In this document: positions 33,052-41,446 of the stretch, one piece after another
Position numbering within the stretch: the first letter of the stretch is position 1
Layout: each line of letters starts with the position of its first letter
Origin: Azospirillum sp. 412522
GTDB lineage: Bacteria > Pseudomonadota > Alphaproteobacteria > Azospirillales > Azospirillaceae
DNA: 56,285 nt
Reading direction: 5' to 3'
Assembly: GCF_019805165.1 (NCBI RefSeq)
Contig: NZ_RWIJ01000035.1
Coordinates: 1-56,285, forward strand
The notes under the pieces: model-generated
Told to the model about the DNA's origin: nothing
Database searches by the model: none
The model's input: the letters and a program-made list of their open reading frames with translations, nothing else
Translations under genes and position numbers: made by a program

Positions 33052-33840
33052 TTATTGAGCGGTCCAGCCGCCATCCATGGTCAGCGCCGCACCGCGCATG
33101 TTGCCGGCGGCTTCGGAGCACAGGAACACCGCTAGTTCGCCCAGCTGTTCCGGCGTGACGAAGGACTTGGAAGGCTGCTTTTCGCTCAGCAGCTCGCGCC
33201 CGGCCTCCTCCACGGACAGGTTACGCGTGCCGGCCAGCGCGTCGATCTGCTTCTGAACCAGCGGCGTCAGCACCCAGCCCGGGCAGATGGCGTTGCAGGT
33301 GATGTTGGTCTCCGCCAGTTCCAGCGCGGTCACCTTGGTCAGGCCGATCACGCCGTGCTTGGCGGCGACGTAGGCCGACTTGTTGACCGACGCCACCAGC
33401 CCATGAACCGACGCGATGTTGATGACACGGCCCCAGCCTCGCGCCTTCATGCCAGGCAGAGCGGCGCGGGTGCCGTGGAAGACGGCCGACAGGTTGATGG
33501 CGATCACCGCGTCCCAGCGTTCCACCGGGAAGGCATCGACCGGCGCCACATGCTGGATGCCGGCATTGTTGACCAGCACGTCCAGCCTGCCATAGGCCGC
33601 CTCGGTGGCGGCGACCATCGCCTCGATCTCACCGGGCTTCGACATGTCGGCGCCATTGTGGCCGACGCGCACGCCGAACTCCTTGGAAAGCGACTGGCAC
33701 AGATCGGCGATGTAGCCGGCATCGCCGAAGCCGTTCAGCATCAGGTCGGCGCCCTGGGCTGCCAGTTGCCGCGCGATCCCGAGGCCGATGCCGCTGGTGG
33801 ATCCAGTGACGAGCGCAGCCTTCCCCTTCAGATTGGTCAT
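33052..33840 (-). CDS. bdhA: D-3-hydroxybutyrate dehydrogenase
   Basis: 262 residues of the short-chain dehydrogenase family. NAD site TGSTSGIGLGIA, structural NNAG, catalytic Ser and YVAAK. QIDALAGTRNLSVEEAGRELLSEKQPSKSFVTPEQLGELAVFL is the lid region typical of bacterial 3-hydroxybutyrate dehydrogenases. It oxidises D-3-hydroxybutyrate to acetoacetate. Last gene of the gntP-scoA-scoB-bdhA operon, with six bases to scoB. Confidence 0.93.
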   Translation of the reverse strand: MTNLKGKAALVTGSTSGIGLGIARQLAAQGADLMLNGFGDAGYIADLCQSLSKEFGVRVGHNGADMSKPGEIEAMVAATEAAYGRLDVLVNNAGIQHVAPVDAFPVERWDAVIAINLSAVFHGTRAALPGMKARGWGRVINIASVHGLVASVNKSAYVAAKHGVIGLTKVTALELAETNITCNAICPGWVLTPLVQKQIDALAGTRNLSVEEAGRELLSEKQPSKSFVTPEQLGELAVFLCSEAAGNMRGAALTMDGGWTAQ

Positions 33841-33846
33841 TCTTCT

Positions 33847-34500
<654 letters not shown>

Positions 34501-34517
34501 GGCTCTCTACTCCCCGG

Positions 34518-35177
34518 TCAGCGCGGCGTTGCGGCGACGATGTAATCGACCAGCACCGACGGCGTCATCACCGCGTCGGGCGGGATGCAGCCGACCGGCA
34601 GGATGTCCTCGGCCTCGGCGATGACGGTGGTGCCGGCCATCGCCATCAATGGGTTGAAGTTGCGGGCGGTCAGCGCATAGGTCAGGTTGCCGTACAGGTC
34701 GGCCTGCTTGGCGGCGACCAGGGCGAAATCGGCCTTGATCGGCATTTCCAGCAGATAGGTGGCACCGTCGATCTCGACCGTGCGCTTGCCTTCCTCCACC
34801 GTTGTGCCGACGCCGGTAGGGGTCAGCACGCCGCCCAGCCCGACGCCGCCTGCGCGGATGCGCTCGGCCAGCGTGCCCTGCGGCACCAGTTCCACCTCGA
34901 TGGCGCCGGCGATCATCTGCTTCTGCGTCTCGGGGTTCAGGCCGATGTGGCTGGTGACGACACGGCGCACCAGCTTCTCCACCACCAGCTTGCCCAGGCC
35001 ATTGTTGGGCCGGGCGGTGTCGTTGGCGATGATGGTCAGGTCGCGCTTGCCCTGGCGGATCAACTCGTCCACCAGCCGGTTGGGGCCGCCGACGGCCATG
35101 AAGCCGCCGATCAGCAGGGACGCCCCGTCGGGAATGCGCGCGACGGCCTCTTCCAGGGAAATGAGCTTGTTCTTCAT
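34518..35177 (-). CDS. 3-oxoacid CoA-transferase subunit A
   Basis: 219 residues. MKNKLISLEEAVARIPDGASLLIGGFMAVGGPNRLVDELIRQGKRDLTIIANDTARP matches AtoD/ScoA, with the glycine-rich GGFMAVGGP CoA loop. Sits 17 bases before subunit B and two bases after the permease gene. Activates acetoacetate for thiolysis to acetyl-CoA. Confidence 0.94.
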   Translation of the reverse strand: MKNKLISLEEAVARIPDGASLLIGGFMAVGGPNRLVDELIRQGKRDLTIIANDTARPNNGLGKLVVEKLVRRVVTSHIGLNPETQKQMIAGAIEVELVPQGTLAERIRAGGVGLGGVLTPTGVGTTVEEGKRTVEIDGATYLLEMPIKADFALVAAKQADLYGNLTYALTARNFNPLMAMAGTTVIAEAEDILPVGCIPPDAVMTPSVLVDYIVAATPR

Positions 35178-35179
35178 GA

Positions 35180-36571
35180 TCAGACGATCCCAGTCAGGTA
35201 ATAGACGGCGATCACGAAGAAGACCGCCAGCGTCTTGATACAGGTGACGGCAAAGATGTCGCCGTAGGACTGCCGGTGCGTCAAGCCGGTGACGCCTAGC
35301 AGGGTGATGACGGCGCCGTTGTGCGGCAAGGTGTCCATGCCGCCACTGGCCATCGAGGCGACACGGTGCAGAACCTCCATCGGGATGCCGGCGGCATTGG
35401 CGGCGGCGATGAACTGGTCGGCCATGGCCGCCAGCGCGATGCTCATGCCGCCCGACGCCGAGCCGGTGATGCCGGCCAACGCGGTGACGGTCACCGCCTC
35501 GTTCACCAGCGGGTTGGGGATGGCGGCCAGCGCGTCACGGATCACCAGGAAGCCCGGCAGCGCAGCGATCACCGCACCGAAGCCGTATTCCGACGCCGTG
35601 TTCATCGAGGCCAGCAACGACCCGCCGATGGCGGCCTTGGTGCCTTCGGCGAAACGCTGGGACACCGGCTTCCAGGCGAAGGCCAGCACCATCAGGATGC
35701 CGCAGAGCAGCGCCCCTTCCACCGCCCAGATGCCGGCGACGGAGGAAACCTGAGTCACCAGCGGCTTGGCGCCTGGGGTCAGCGCCACCTCGTTCGTGGC
35801 GCCGTACACGCTGGGGATCGCGATGGTGAACAGCTTGTTCAGCACGCCGACGGCGACCAGCGGGGACAGGGCCAGGATCGGGTTGGGCAGCGACTCCGCC
35901 GCCACCGGCTCCGGCTCGTTGGTGTGGCCGCTGCCATACCCCTCGCCGCGCGCGATGGCCGAGCGCACCCGCCATTCCAGATAGACCAGCCCCAGCGCCA
36001 GGATGAAGACCGAACCGATCAGACCCAGCCAAGGAGCGGCATAGGCGTCGGTCTTGAAGAAGGTGGTGGGGATGATGTTCTGGATCTGCGGCGTGCCAGG
36101 CAGCGCGTCCATGGTGACGGTGAAGGCGCCGAGCGCGATCACGCCGGGGATCAGGCGCTTGGGGATGTCGCCCTGCCGGAACATCTCCGCAGCGAAGGGG
36201 TAGACGGCGAAGACCACGACGAACAGCGACACCCCGCCATAGGTCAGCAGCAGGCAGACCAGGACGATGGAGGTCACCGCGCGCTCGCGCCCGACCAGCT
36301 TGATGACAGCCGAGACGATCGACTTGGAGAAGCCGGACAGCTCGATCACCTTGCCGAACACCGCGCCCAGCAGGAAGACCGGGAAGTACAGCTTCACGAA
36401 GCCGACCATCTTGTCCATGAACAGGCCGGTGAAGATCGGCGGCACGGCGGACGGGTCGGTCAGCAGAACGGCTCCAAGCGCCGCCACCGGCGCGAAGAGG
36501 ATGACGCTGAAGCCCCGATAGGCGACCAGCATGAGGAACGCGAGCGCTCCCAGGCAGATCAGGAAACTCAT
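35180..36571 (-). CDS. GntP-family permease, probably for 3-hydroxybutyrate or acetoacetate
   Basis: 463 residues from the ATG at 36571 (GAGGGAGC upstream); the open frame extends but is not protein-like. About twelve helices; MDALPGTPQIQNIIPTTFFKTDAYAAPWLGLIGS and GITGSASGGMSIALAAM are GntP/short-chain fatty acid-type motifs. First in an operon with CoA-transferase and hydroxybutyrate dehydrogenase genes, so uptake of D-3-hydroxybutyrate or acetoacetate is the likely job rather than gluconate (context inference). Confidence 0.9.
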   Translation of the reverse strand: MSFLICLGALAFLMLVAYRGFSVILFAPVAALGAVLLTDPSAVPPIFTGLFMDKMVGFVKLYFPVFLLGAVFGKVIELSGFSKSIVSAVIKLVGRERAVTSIVLVCLLLTYGGVSLFVVVFAVYPFAAEMFRQGDIPKRLIPGVIALGAFTVTMDALPGTPQIQNIIPTTFFKTDAYAAPWLGLIGSVFILALGLVYLEWRVRSAIARGEGYGSGHTNEPEPVAAESLPNPILALSPLVAVGVLNKLFTIAIPSVYGATNEVALTPGAKPLVTQVSSVAGIWAVEGALLCGILMVLAFAWKPVSQRFAEGTKAAIGGSLLASMNTASEYGFGAVIAALPGFLVIRDALAAIPNPLVNEAVTVTALAGITGSASGGMSIALAAMADQFIAAANAAGIPMEVLHRVASMASGGMDTLPHNGAVITLLGVTGLTHRQSYGDIFAVTCIKTLAVFFVIAVYYLTGIV

Positions 36572-36635
36572 TTGGACGATGCTCCCTCGGTTATTCTTTT
36601 CGGACGCTTTGCGTCGCGGATGTCGTTTCCGGGAT

Positions 36636-37067
36636 TTACGGATGAAGCAGCGCGCGCAGGCGGGCCATGCCGGCGTCGTAGAGGTCGCGGACGAACCGCT
36701 CGCCCTCCATCTCCGTACCGTTCGGGCGGGAGGAGAGCGGATGGAAGGTGGCGGTCCAATGAAGCACGGCCTGCCCCTCCCCACCCGCTCCCAGACGGAT
36801 TTGCGCAAGCAGATCGGCGACCGGATAAGGCCCCTCGATGACCGCATAAGTGTAGGCGTCGCCCACCCGGCTGACATGTTCCAGCCGGTGGATGACCGGG
36901 GATCCGTCATAGAGCCACAGGCGCCTGAGCGCACCCTTCCCCGTCCCGTCCACGGTCACGGAGACGGCGCCGGGATACCAGTCGGCCACAGCACCATCCC
37001 ATCGCACCAGCGGCCACACGCGGCGTGCCGGGACGGGCAGAAGGGTTGTTGCGGTGACAAGCGGCAT
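36636..37067 (-). CDS. SRPBCC-fold protein (polyketide cyclase/dehydrase-like)
   Basis: 143 residues from MPLVTATTLLPVPARRVWPLVRWDGAVADWYPGAVSVTVDG. This start, the central YDGSPVIHRLEHV and the terminal long helix FVRDLYDAGMARLRALL fit the START/SRPBCC small-molecule-binding fold. It lies 64 bases upstream of the hydroxybutyrate permease on the same strand and may head that operon. Ligand unknown. Confidence 0.75.
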   Translation of the reverse strand: MPLVTATTLLPVPARRVWPLVRWDGAVADWYPGAVSVTVDGTGKGALRRLWLYDGSPVIHRLEHVSRVGDAYTYAVIEGPYPVADLLAQIRLGAGGEGQAVLHWTATFHPLSSRPNGTEMEGERFVRDLYDAGMARLRALLHP

Positions 37068-37253
37068 CGCGGCGCTCTTTCCTGGCGAACCCGGGGATGG
37101 GCTGCATGCCCTCCTATGAGCAAGGGCCATGCCAGCGCGGCATAGCCATATTGTCACAGGCGAAATCTTTGGAATAACGGACTTTTTGCAGTGCACACAG
37201 AATCCGCCGCTATCCATGATGTCTCTTTTTCAAGACATTCGGCAAATTGATTA

Positions 37254-37286
37254 TCTCGTTTATGAGAAAGTTTCTCATAAACGAGA
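37254..37286. repeat. Perfect 33-base AT-rich palindrome
   Basis: TCTCGTTTATGAGAAA (37254-37269), one G, then its exact reverse complement (37271-37286). No T-run follows. It sits between divergent genes (SRPBCC and copZ) in AT-rich sequence unlike the surroundings. Could be a strong operator, a recombination/integration scar or the end of a lost mobile element. The 345-base spacer 37068-37412 holds this and the copZ promoter. Confidence 0.85.
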
Positions 37287-37346
37287 CGTTGCTGCGAAAC
37301 ATGACGATCAGCTCAGCGGGTGTTGAGAAAGCCTTGGGAAAGCCGC

Positions 37347-37377
37347 TTGACCTTCCAATTACTGGAAGGAGCATCCT
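37347..37377 (+). promoter_or_regulatory. CueR-type promoter of copZ
   Basis: -35 TTGACC (37347-37352), a 19-base spacer and -10-like CATCCT (37372-37377). The spacer region contains the inverted repeat ACCTTCC-N7-GGAAGGA (37350-37370), the classical operator of CueR, the MerR-family Cu(I) sensor. Long spacers of 19 bases are typical of MerR-activated promoters. No cueR gene is in the window. Confidence 0.8.
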
Positions 37378-37412
37378 TCGCAATCGCCTGCACCACAGTT
37401 AGGGAGAAAACC

Positions 37413-37613
37413 ATGCTGACGTTGAAGGTTTCCGGAATGACCTGCGGCCATTGTGCCCAGACCGTGACCAAGGCCGTGGAAGCCCTGCCCTCCGTGGATC
37501 GCGCACTGGTCGACCTGAAGACCGGCGAGGTCGCCGTCGAAGGCGGTGCCGACGAATCCGCCATCCGCCAGGCCATCACGGATGCCGGCTATGAGGTGCA
37601 TGGCCGGGCCTGA
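37413..37613 (+). CDS. copZ: Copper chaperone CopZ (heavy-metal-associated domain)
   Basis: 66 residues, a single HMA domain: LKVSGMTCGHCAQTVTKAVEALPSVDRALVDLKTGEVAVEGG with the Cu(I)-binding MTCGHC loop (residues 9-14). The ATG follows AGGGAG. It carries Cu(I) to P-type ATPases such as CopA, which is not present here. Controlled by the CueR-type promoter upstream. Confidence 0.95.
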   Translation: MLTLKVSGMTCGHCAQTVTKAVEALPSVDRALVDLKTGEVAVEGGADESAIRQAITDAGYEVHGRA

Positions 37614-37706
37614 GACAGCATCCGCTGGAAAACGAAATGGGCGCCGGACCATGCGGCCGGCGCCCATTCTCGGTGACGTCTTCCCGGAAGGTTCTTTGAA
37701 AGGCTT

Positions 37707-37871
37707 TTATTTGGTGAGGATGAGCTTGTTGGCGCGGGTCACGCGCAGGCGGTAGCTCTGCCCGGCGTGCTGAATCACGATCTCGCGGCTGCCCGACATC
37801 AGGCGGCCGGATTCAACCACCGGCAGGGATGCCGCGAAGGAGACGGGAGCGGAGACGGCGCTGTCGTGCAT
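37707..37871 (-). CDS. hemP: Hemin uptake protein HemP
   Basis: 54 residues. The C-terminal half MSGSREIVIQHAGQSYRLRVTRANKLILTK matches HemP (pattern S..L..G..E..I.H.G..Y.LR.T..NKLILTK). HemP is a small factor needed for heme-receptor expression or heme uptake in several proteobacteria. The ATG at 37871 fits the family size; the frame extends upstream. No heme receptor gene is adjacent. Confidence 0.9.
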   Translation of the reverse strand: MHDSAVSAPVSFAASLPVVESGRLMSGSREIVIQHAGQSYRLRVTRANKLILTK

Positions 37872-37956
37872 GGCGTGTCTTTCTTGCTGAACGGACGTTG
37901 CGGTCGGCGATGTCCGGGCGTGAACCCTGGACAGGACCTTAACCTCACACGCGATC

Positions 37957-37979
37957 AATTGCAAGTCATTCTCATTCGC
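37957..37979 (-). promoter_or_regulatory. Fur-like box and promoter upstream of hemP
   Basis: On the minus strand GCGAATGAGAATGACTTGCA resembles the Fur hexamer array (NAT-AAT style) and lies about 86-108 bases before hemP. A -35-like TTGCAA overlaps it, with TAAGGT 17 bases on as a possible -10. Iron repression of hemP is common in this family. Confidence 0.55.
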
Positions 37980-38021
37980 TTTTGTCCGTAGCTTCCGAGA
38001 TGCACCGTTCCGCTGCCAGGA

Positions 38022-38663
38022 TCACTCCCGGACCACGCGGCGAACCGTCCAACGCAGCCCCACCACCAGCAGCTTGTTGTATTCGTTGACCAGCAGATTG
38101 GCTGTGCCGGGCCACATCCACCAGTCGTCGAGATGAACGGTGGGGGCGACGACGGGATGGGGAACCAGCTCCACATCGGGCATGGCCATCGACAGCTCCA
38201 GCAGGCTGCGGCGCATGTGGTAATTGGCGGTCACCAGCCGCAACGACCGGAATCCCTGGTCGCGCATCCAGTCCGCCGTCTCATAGGCGTTGCCGATGGT
38301 GCTGTCGGCGGAATAGCCCAGCGCGATGCAGCATTCCATCTCGGTCGGAGAGCGGCGGGAGAGCTTCAGCAACTCCTGCACATCCACCCCATCATAGACG
38401 CCGGAGACGAACAGCTTCTTCGCGCGCCCGGCGGCCAGCAGTTCCAGCCCGGTGCCAAGCCTGTGGCTGCCGCCGGTCAGGACGACGATGGCGTCTGTCG
38501 GCCGTTCGGCATCGGTGCCGCTGGGAGACGAACGTGGCACGTCGGCCGCGTACCAGAACAGCCCGGCCAGCCAGGCGACCGCCAGCACCAGCACGCCGGC
38601 CATCAGATGCGCAGCCGCTCGAGCCATCATGCTTCCGCCGCGCCGACGATGGATCGCGCTCAT
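38022..38663 (-). CDS. YdcF-family (DUF218) membrane-anchored protein
   Basis: About 213 residues; ATG at 38663 chosen, with ATG at 38627/38630 and GTG at 38675 as alternatives. One N-terminal helix (LMAGVLVLAVAWLAGLFWY), then the DUF218 domain: DAIVVLTGGSHRLGTGLELLAAGRAKKLFVSGV, TIGNAYETADWM and LRLVTANYHMRRSLLEL. SanA/ElyC/YdcF proteins act at the envelope, often in peptidoglycan or O-antigen precursor handling. Location next to ftsX-ftsE is frequently seen in Alphaproteobacteria. Confidence 0.88.
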   Translation of the reverse strand: MSAIHRRRGGSMMARAAAHLMAGVLVLAVAWLAGLFWYAADVPRSSPSGTDAERPTDAIVVLTGGSHRLGTGLELLAAGRAKKLFVSGVYDGVDVQELLKLSRRSPTEMECCIALGYSADSTIGNAYETADWMRDQGFRSLRLVTANYHMRRSLLELSMAMPDVELVPHPVVAPTVHLDDWWMWPGTANLLVNEYNKLLVVGLRWTVRRVVRE

Positions 38664-38703
38664 CTGGTAGCCCACAAGGCCATATCCCGGTTCGAGTCCC
38701 TCC

Positions 38704-39597
38704 TCACGGCATGGACTCCAGCGTACGCAGCACGGTCCAGCGCGCGGTGACCAAAGCCAGGAGAGCCAGAGCCCCGGGAACCAGCAGCAGAACCGCCCAT
38801 TGCCAGGGCACCAGCGTCAGGTCGGGCAGCAGGCTGGCCCGCAGCCCCTGCGACGCCCGGTGCAGTCCGTACAGCATGCCGCCGGCCAGCAGCAGGCCGA
38901 TCCCGCCGCCGCGCAGGCTCAAGGCCACGACATGCCGTTCGAACTGGCGCGAAACATAGCGGTCGGTGGCGCCCATCAGATGCAGCAACTCAACCACCGG
39001 CCGGTGAATGGCGAGACCGGTGCGCACCGCGAAGACCACGGTCATCACCGCCGCCGCCCCGATCAGCACCACGACGCCCAGCGCCGCCAGCCGGATCGCC
39101 CCGGCGAAGGAACGCAGATCGGCCAGCCACACCGCATGATCGTCCAGGGTCGCTCCCGGTGCGGCGGAGCCCAGGCGCAGGCGCAGGGCGCCGGCATCGA
39201 CCGGCCCGTCGGTGACGACGTCGATCAGCCGCGGCATCGGCAGCAGCGGGTCCGCGGCTCCCGCCCCCAGCCAGGGTTCCAGCAGGCGGGCGATCTCCCC
39301 CCCGCTCAGCAGGGTCGCCGAGCGGATTCCCGGGAAGGAGCGCAGAACGGTCAGCGCCGCTTCCGCCCGGTCATCGAGCGGAGCGACCGGTGCGCCCGGC
39401 ATCGGCGCGATCTGCACGGTCAGCCCGCCGGCCAGCCCACTGTCCCAGCGTTGCGCCATGTCCGACACCAGCATGGCGCCGGCCAGCGCCAGCGCCGCCA
39501 GGAAGGCCATCAGCGCGGTGATCCAGCCGAGAAAACGCGAGGAAGGATCGACAGCCAGCGGCAGATCGGAGCGGGGCCGCCTGGGACGAAGGGCCAT
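38704..39597 (-). CDS. ftsX: Cell division protein FtsX
   Basis: 297 residues from the ATG at 39597. Basic N-terminus, helix 1 (ITALMAFLAALALAGAMLVSDMA), a large periplasmic domain, then three C-terminal helices with VVELLHLMGATDRYVSRQFERHVV, the FtsX coupling motif. Membrane partner of FtsE, linking division or wall-hydrolase activation to the septum. Starts four bases after the ftsE stop. Upstream open frame encodes a repeat-derived HGP/RGP sequence and is not part of the protein. Confidence 0.92.
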   Translation of the reverse strand: MALRPRRPRSDLPLAVDPSSRFLGWITALMAFLAALALAGAMLVSDMAQRWDSGLAGGLTVQIAPMPGAPVAPLDDRAEAALTVLRSFPGIRSATLLSGGEIARLLEPWLGAGAADPLLPMPRLIDVVTDGPVDAGALRLRLGSAAPGATLDDHAVWLADLRSFAGAIRLAALGVVVLIGAAAVMTVVFAVRTGLAIHRPVVELLHLMGATDRYVSRQFERHVVALSLRGGGIGLLLAGGMLYGLHRASQGLRASLLPDLTLVPWQWAVLLLVPGALALLALVTARWTVLRTLESMP

Positions 39598-39601
39598 GCC
39601 G

Positions 39602-40369
39602 CTACTCCCACCGCGAATCAGTGGGCCGCGAATCGTTGGGCCGTGAATCATTGGCCCGTGAAACGTTGGCGCGGGTTTCCTGCGCCCGGCCTTCATGGCC
39701 TCGGCCACGCGCGGGCAACACCATCAGCCGGCCGCTGTCGAGGTTCAGGCGCGGGTGGTCGAAGCGGCGGATCAGCGCCTCGTTGTGGGTGGCGATCACC
39801 ACGGTGGTCCCCAGCTTGTACAGTTCCTCGAACAGATAGAGCAGCCGCATGCCGATGCCGTCATCGACATTGCCGGTCGGTTCGTCGGCCAGCAGCAGCC
39901 GCGGCCGGTTGATGACCGACCGCGCGATGGCGACCCGCTGCTTCTGCCCGCCCGACAGGGTCGAGGGCTTGGCATGCAGATGGTTGCCTAGGCCCACCCA
40001 GCGCAGGATCTCGCTGCAATGGGCGACCACGTCGGTCTCCGGGGTTCCCGCCATGCGCAGCGGCAACGCCACATTGTCCAGCGCCGACAGATGGTCGAGC
40101 AGCGCGAAGTCCTGGAAAACCACGCCGATCTGCCGGCGAAGCTCCGGCAGGTCGCGGCGGGTCACCAGCGCCATGTCGCGGCCGAACAGGGTGACCAGCC
40201 CGCGCGACGGCCGGTGGGCCAGATACATCAGCTTGAGCAGCGACGATTTGCCGGCGCCGCTGGCGCCGGTCAGGAAATGGAAGGATCCCGGCTGCAGGGT
40301 AAAGCTGATGTCGCGCAGCACCTCCGCCTCGCTGCCGTACCGCAAGCCGACATTCTCGAAACGAATCAC
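39602..40369 (-). CDS. ftsE: Cell division ATP-binding protein FtsE, repeat-extended C-terminus
   Basis: 255 residues from the GTG at 40369 (VIRFENVGLRYG). Walker A TGASGAGKSSLLKLMYL, Q-loop VVFQDFALLDHLSALDNVALPLRM, signature LSGGQKQRVAIARSVINRPRLLLADEPTGNVD: all typical of FtsE. The usual protein ends near residue 225. Here about 25 extra residues follow (RANVSRANDSRPNDSRPTDSR), encoded by a four-unit 15-bp tandem repeat. The core ATPase looks intact. Confidence 0.93.
   Translation of the reverse strand: MIRFENVGLRYGSEAEVLRDISFTLQPGSFHFLTGASGAGKSSLLKLMYLAHRPSRGLVTLFGRDMALVTRRDLPELRRQIGVVFQDFALLDHLSALDNVALPLRMAGTPETDVVAHCSEILRWVGLGNHLHAKPSTLSGGQKQRVAIARSVINRPRLLLADEPTGNVDDGIGMRLLYLFEELYKLGTTVVIATHNEALIRRFDHPRLNLDSGRLMVLPARGRGHEGRAQETRANVSRANDSRPNDSRPTDSRWE
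39615..39674. repeat. 15-bp in-frame tandem repeat, four units, in the ftsE tail
   Basis: Units GAATCAGTGGGCCGC, GAATCGTTGGGCCGT, GAATCATTGGCCCGT and GAAACGTTGGCGCGG. They share the GAAT..TGGCCC core and the length with the repeat in the acetyltransferase gene at 14135-14194. Confidence 0.9.
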
Positions 40370-40524
40370 GGTCCCACCACAGCTCGCCAAACCTCCGCGC
40401 CGGGGACAATGCACCCGGCGGGGAGCGGAGTCCACCCCGCCCCGTCTAAGCCGTAACGCATCGCCATCCACCGGACCGCGCGGAATACTTGAGAAGTCGG
40501 CCGAGACCTGACAAGTTGCCGGCC

Positions 40525-41307
40525 ATGATCTGGATCCGGTCCCTCGCCTTCAACATCGCGTTCCATCTCTGGACCGCGCTGATGTGCTTCGCCCTGCTGT
40601 GGATGCTGCTGCTGCCGCGTCCGCAGATGGTCGCGGTGGTGAAATGGTATCTCGGCACAGTCGGCTGGCTGGAGCGCACGCTCGTCGGCATCCGCTACGA
40701 GGTGCGCGGGCGGGAGAACCTGCCCGACGGCCCCTTCCTGCTGGCGGCCAAGCACCAGTCGGCGTGGGAGACGATGAAGCTCCACCTGCTGGTGAAGGAC
40801 CCCGCGATCATCCTGAAGCGCGAGCTGATGTGGATCCCGATCTGGGGCTGGTACGCCGCCAAGGCGAAGATGATCCCGGTCGACCGCGGCGCCGGCGGGG
40901 CGGCGATCAAGTCGCTGATCCGCAACTCCCGCCCGGTGCGGGACGAGGGCCGGCCCATCGTGATCTTCCCCCAGGGCACCCGCGTGGCGCCGGGCACCTA
41001 CCGGCCCTACCGGATCGGCGTCGGCGTGCTCTATGAAAGCCTGAAGATTCCCATCGTCCCGATGGCGCTGAACGCCGGCCTCTATTGGCCGCGCCACAGC
41101 TTCCTGAAGCGGCCCGGCACGGTGGTGGTGGAGTTCCTGCCGCCGATCCTGCCCGGACAGCCGCGCGCCGAGGCGATGCGCGACCTGGAGGAACGGCTGG
41201 AGACCGCCAGCGACCGCCTCGTCACCGCCGCCGGCGGACCGCCCACCCTGCGCCCGTCGCAACCGCAGCCTGAGCCGGGCAAGCAGACGGCGACCGCCGT
41301 CTCCTGA
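40525..41307 (+). CDS. 1-acyl-sn-glycerol-3-phosphate acyltransferase (PlsC-like)
   Basis: 260 residues with an N-terminal membrane helix (about 10-35). Acyltransferase block I is KHQSAWET, which has Glu where most members have Asp (HX4D). Block III is FPQGTR in place of FPEGTR; block IV is IVPMALNAG. It acylates lysophosphatidate in membrane lipid synthesis. Divergent from ftsE; the ftsEX-plsC neighbourhood is common in Alphaproteobacteria. Confidence 0.9.
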   Translation: MIWIRSLAFNIAFHLWTALMCFALLWMLLLPRPQMVAVVKWYLGTVGWLERTLVGIRYEVRGRENLPDGPFLLAAKHQSAWETMKLHLLVKDPAIILKRELMWIPIWGWYAAKAKMIPVDRGAGGAAIKSLIRNSRPVRDEGRPIVIFPQGTRVAPGTYRPYRIGVGVLYESLKIPIVPMALNAGLYWPRHSFLKRPGTVVVEFLPPILPGQPRAEAMRDLEERLETASDRLVTAAGGPPTLRPSQPQPEPGKQTATAVS

Positions 41308-41446
41308 CCCCCGTCTCCCGATCGGGACCATAAGCAAGGGTCCCCACGGTTAATCGCTTGAGCGCCGTCGCGTATCTGCCTACCCTCGCGCAACGAATCG
41401 CCGGGAGGGCCGGTTGAACCGGCTCCGGATGACGCGCGAGAGGACG

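Noticed and set aside
37129..37326. Possible 65-residue gene across the AT-rich palindrome
   Set aside because: Contains the palindrome, has no ribosome site and no family-like pattern.
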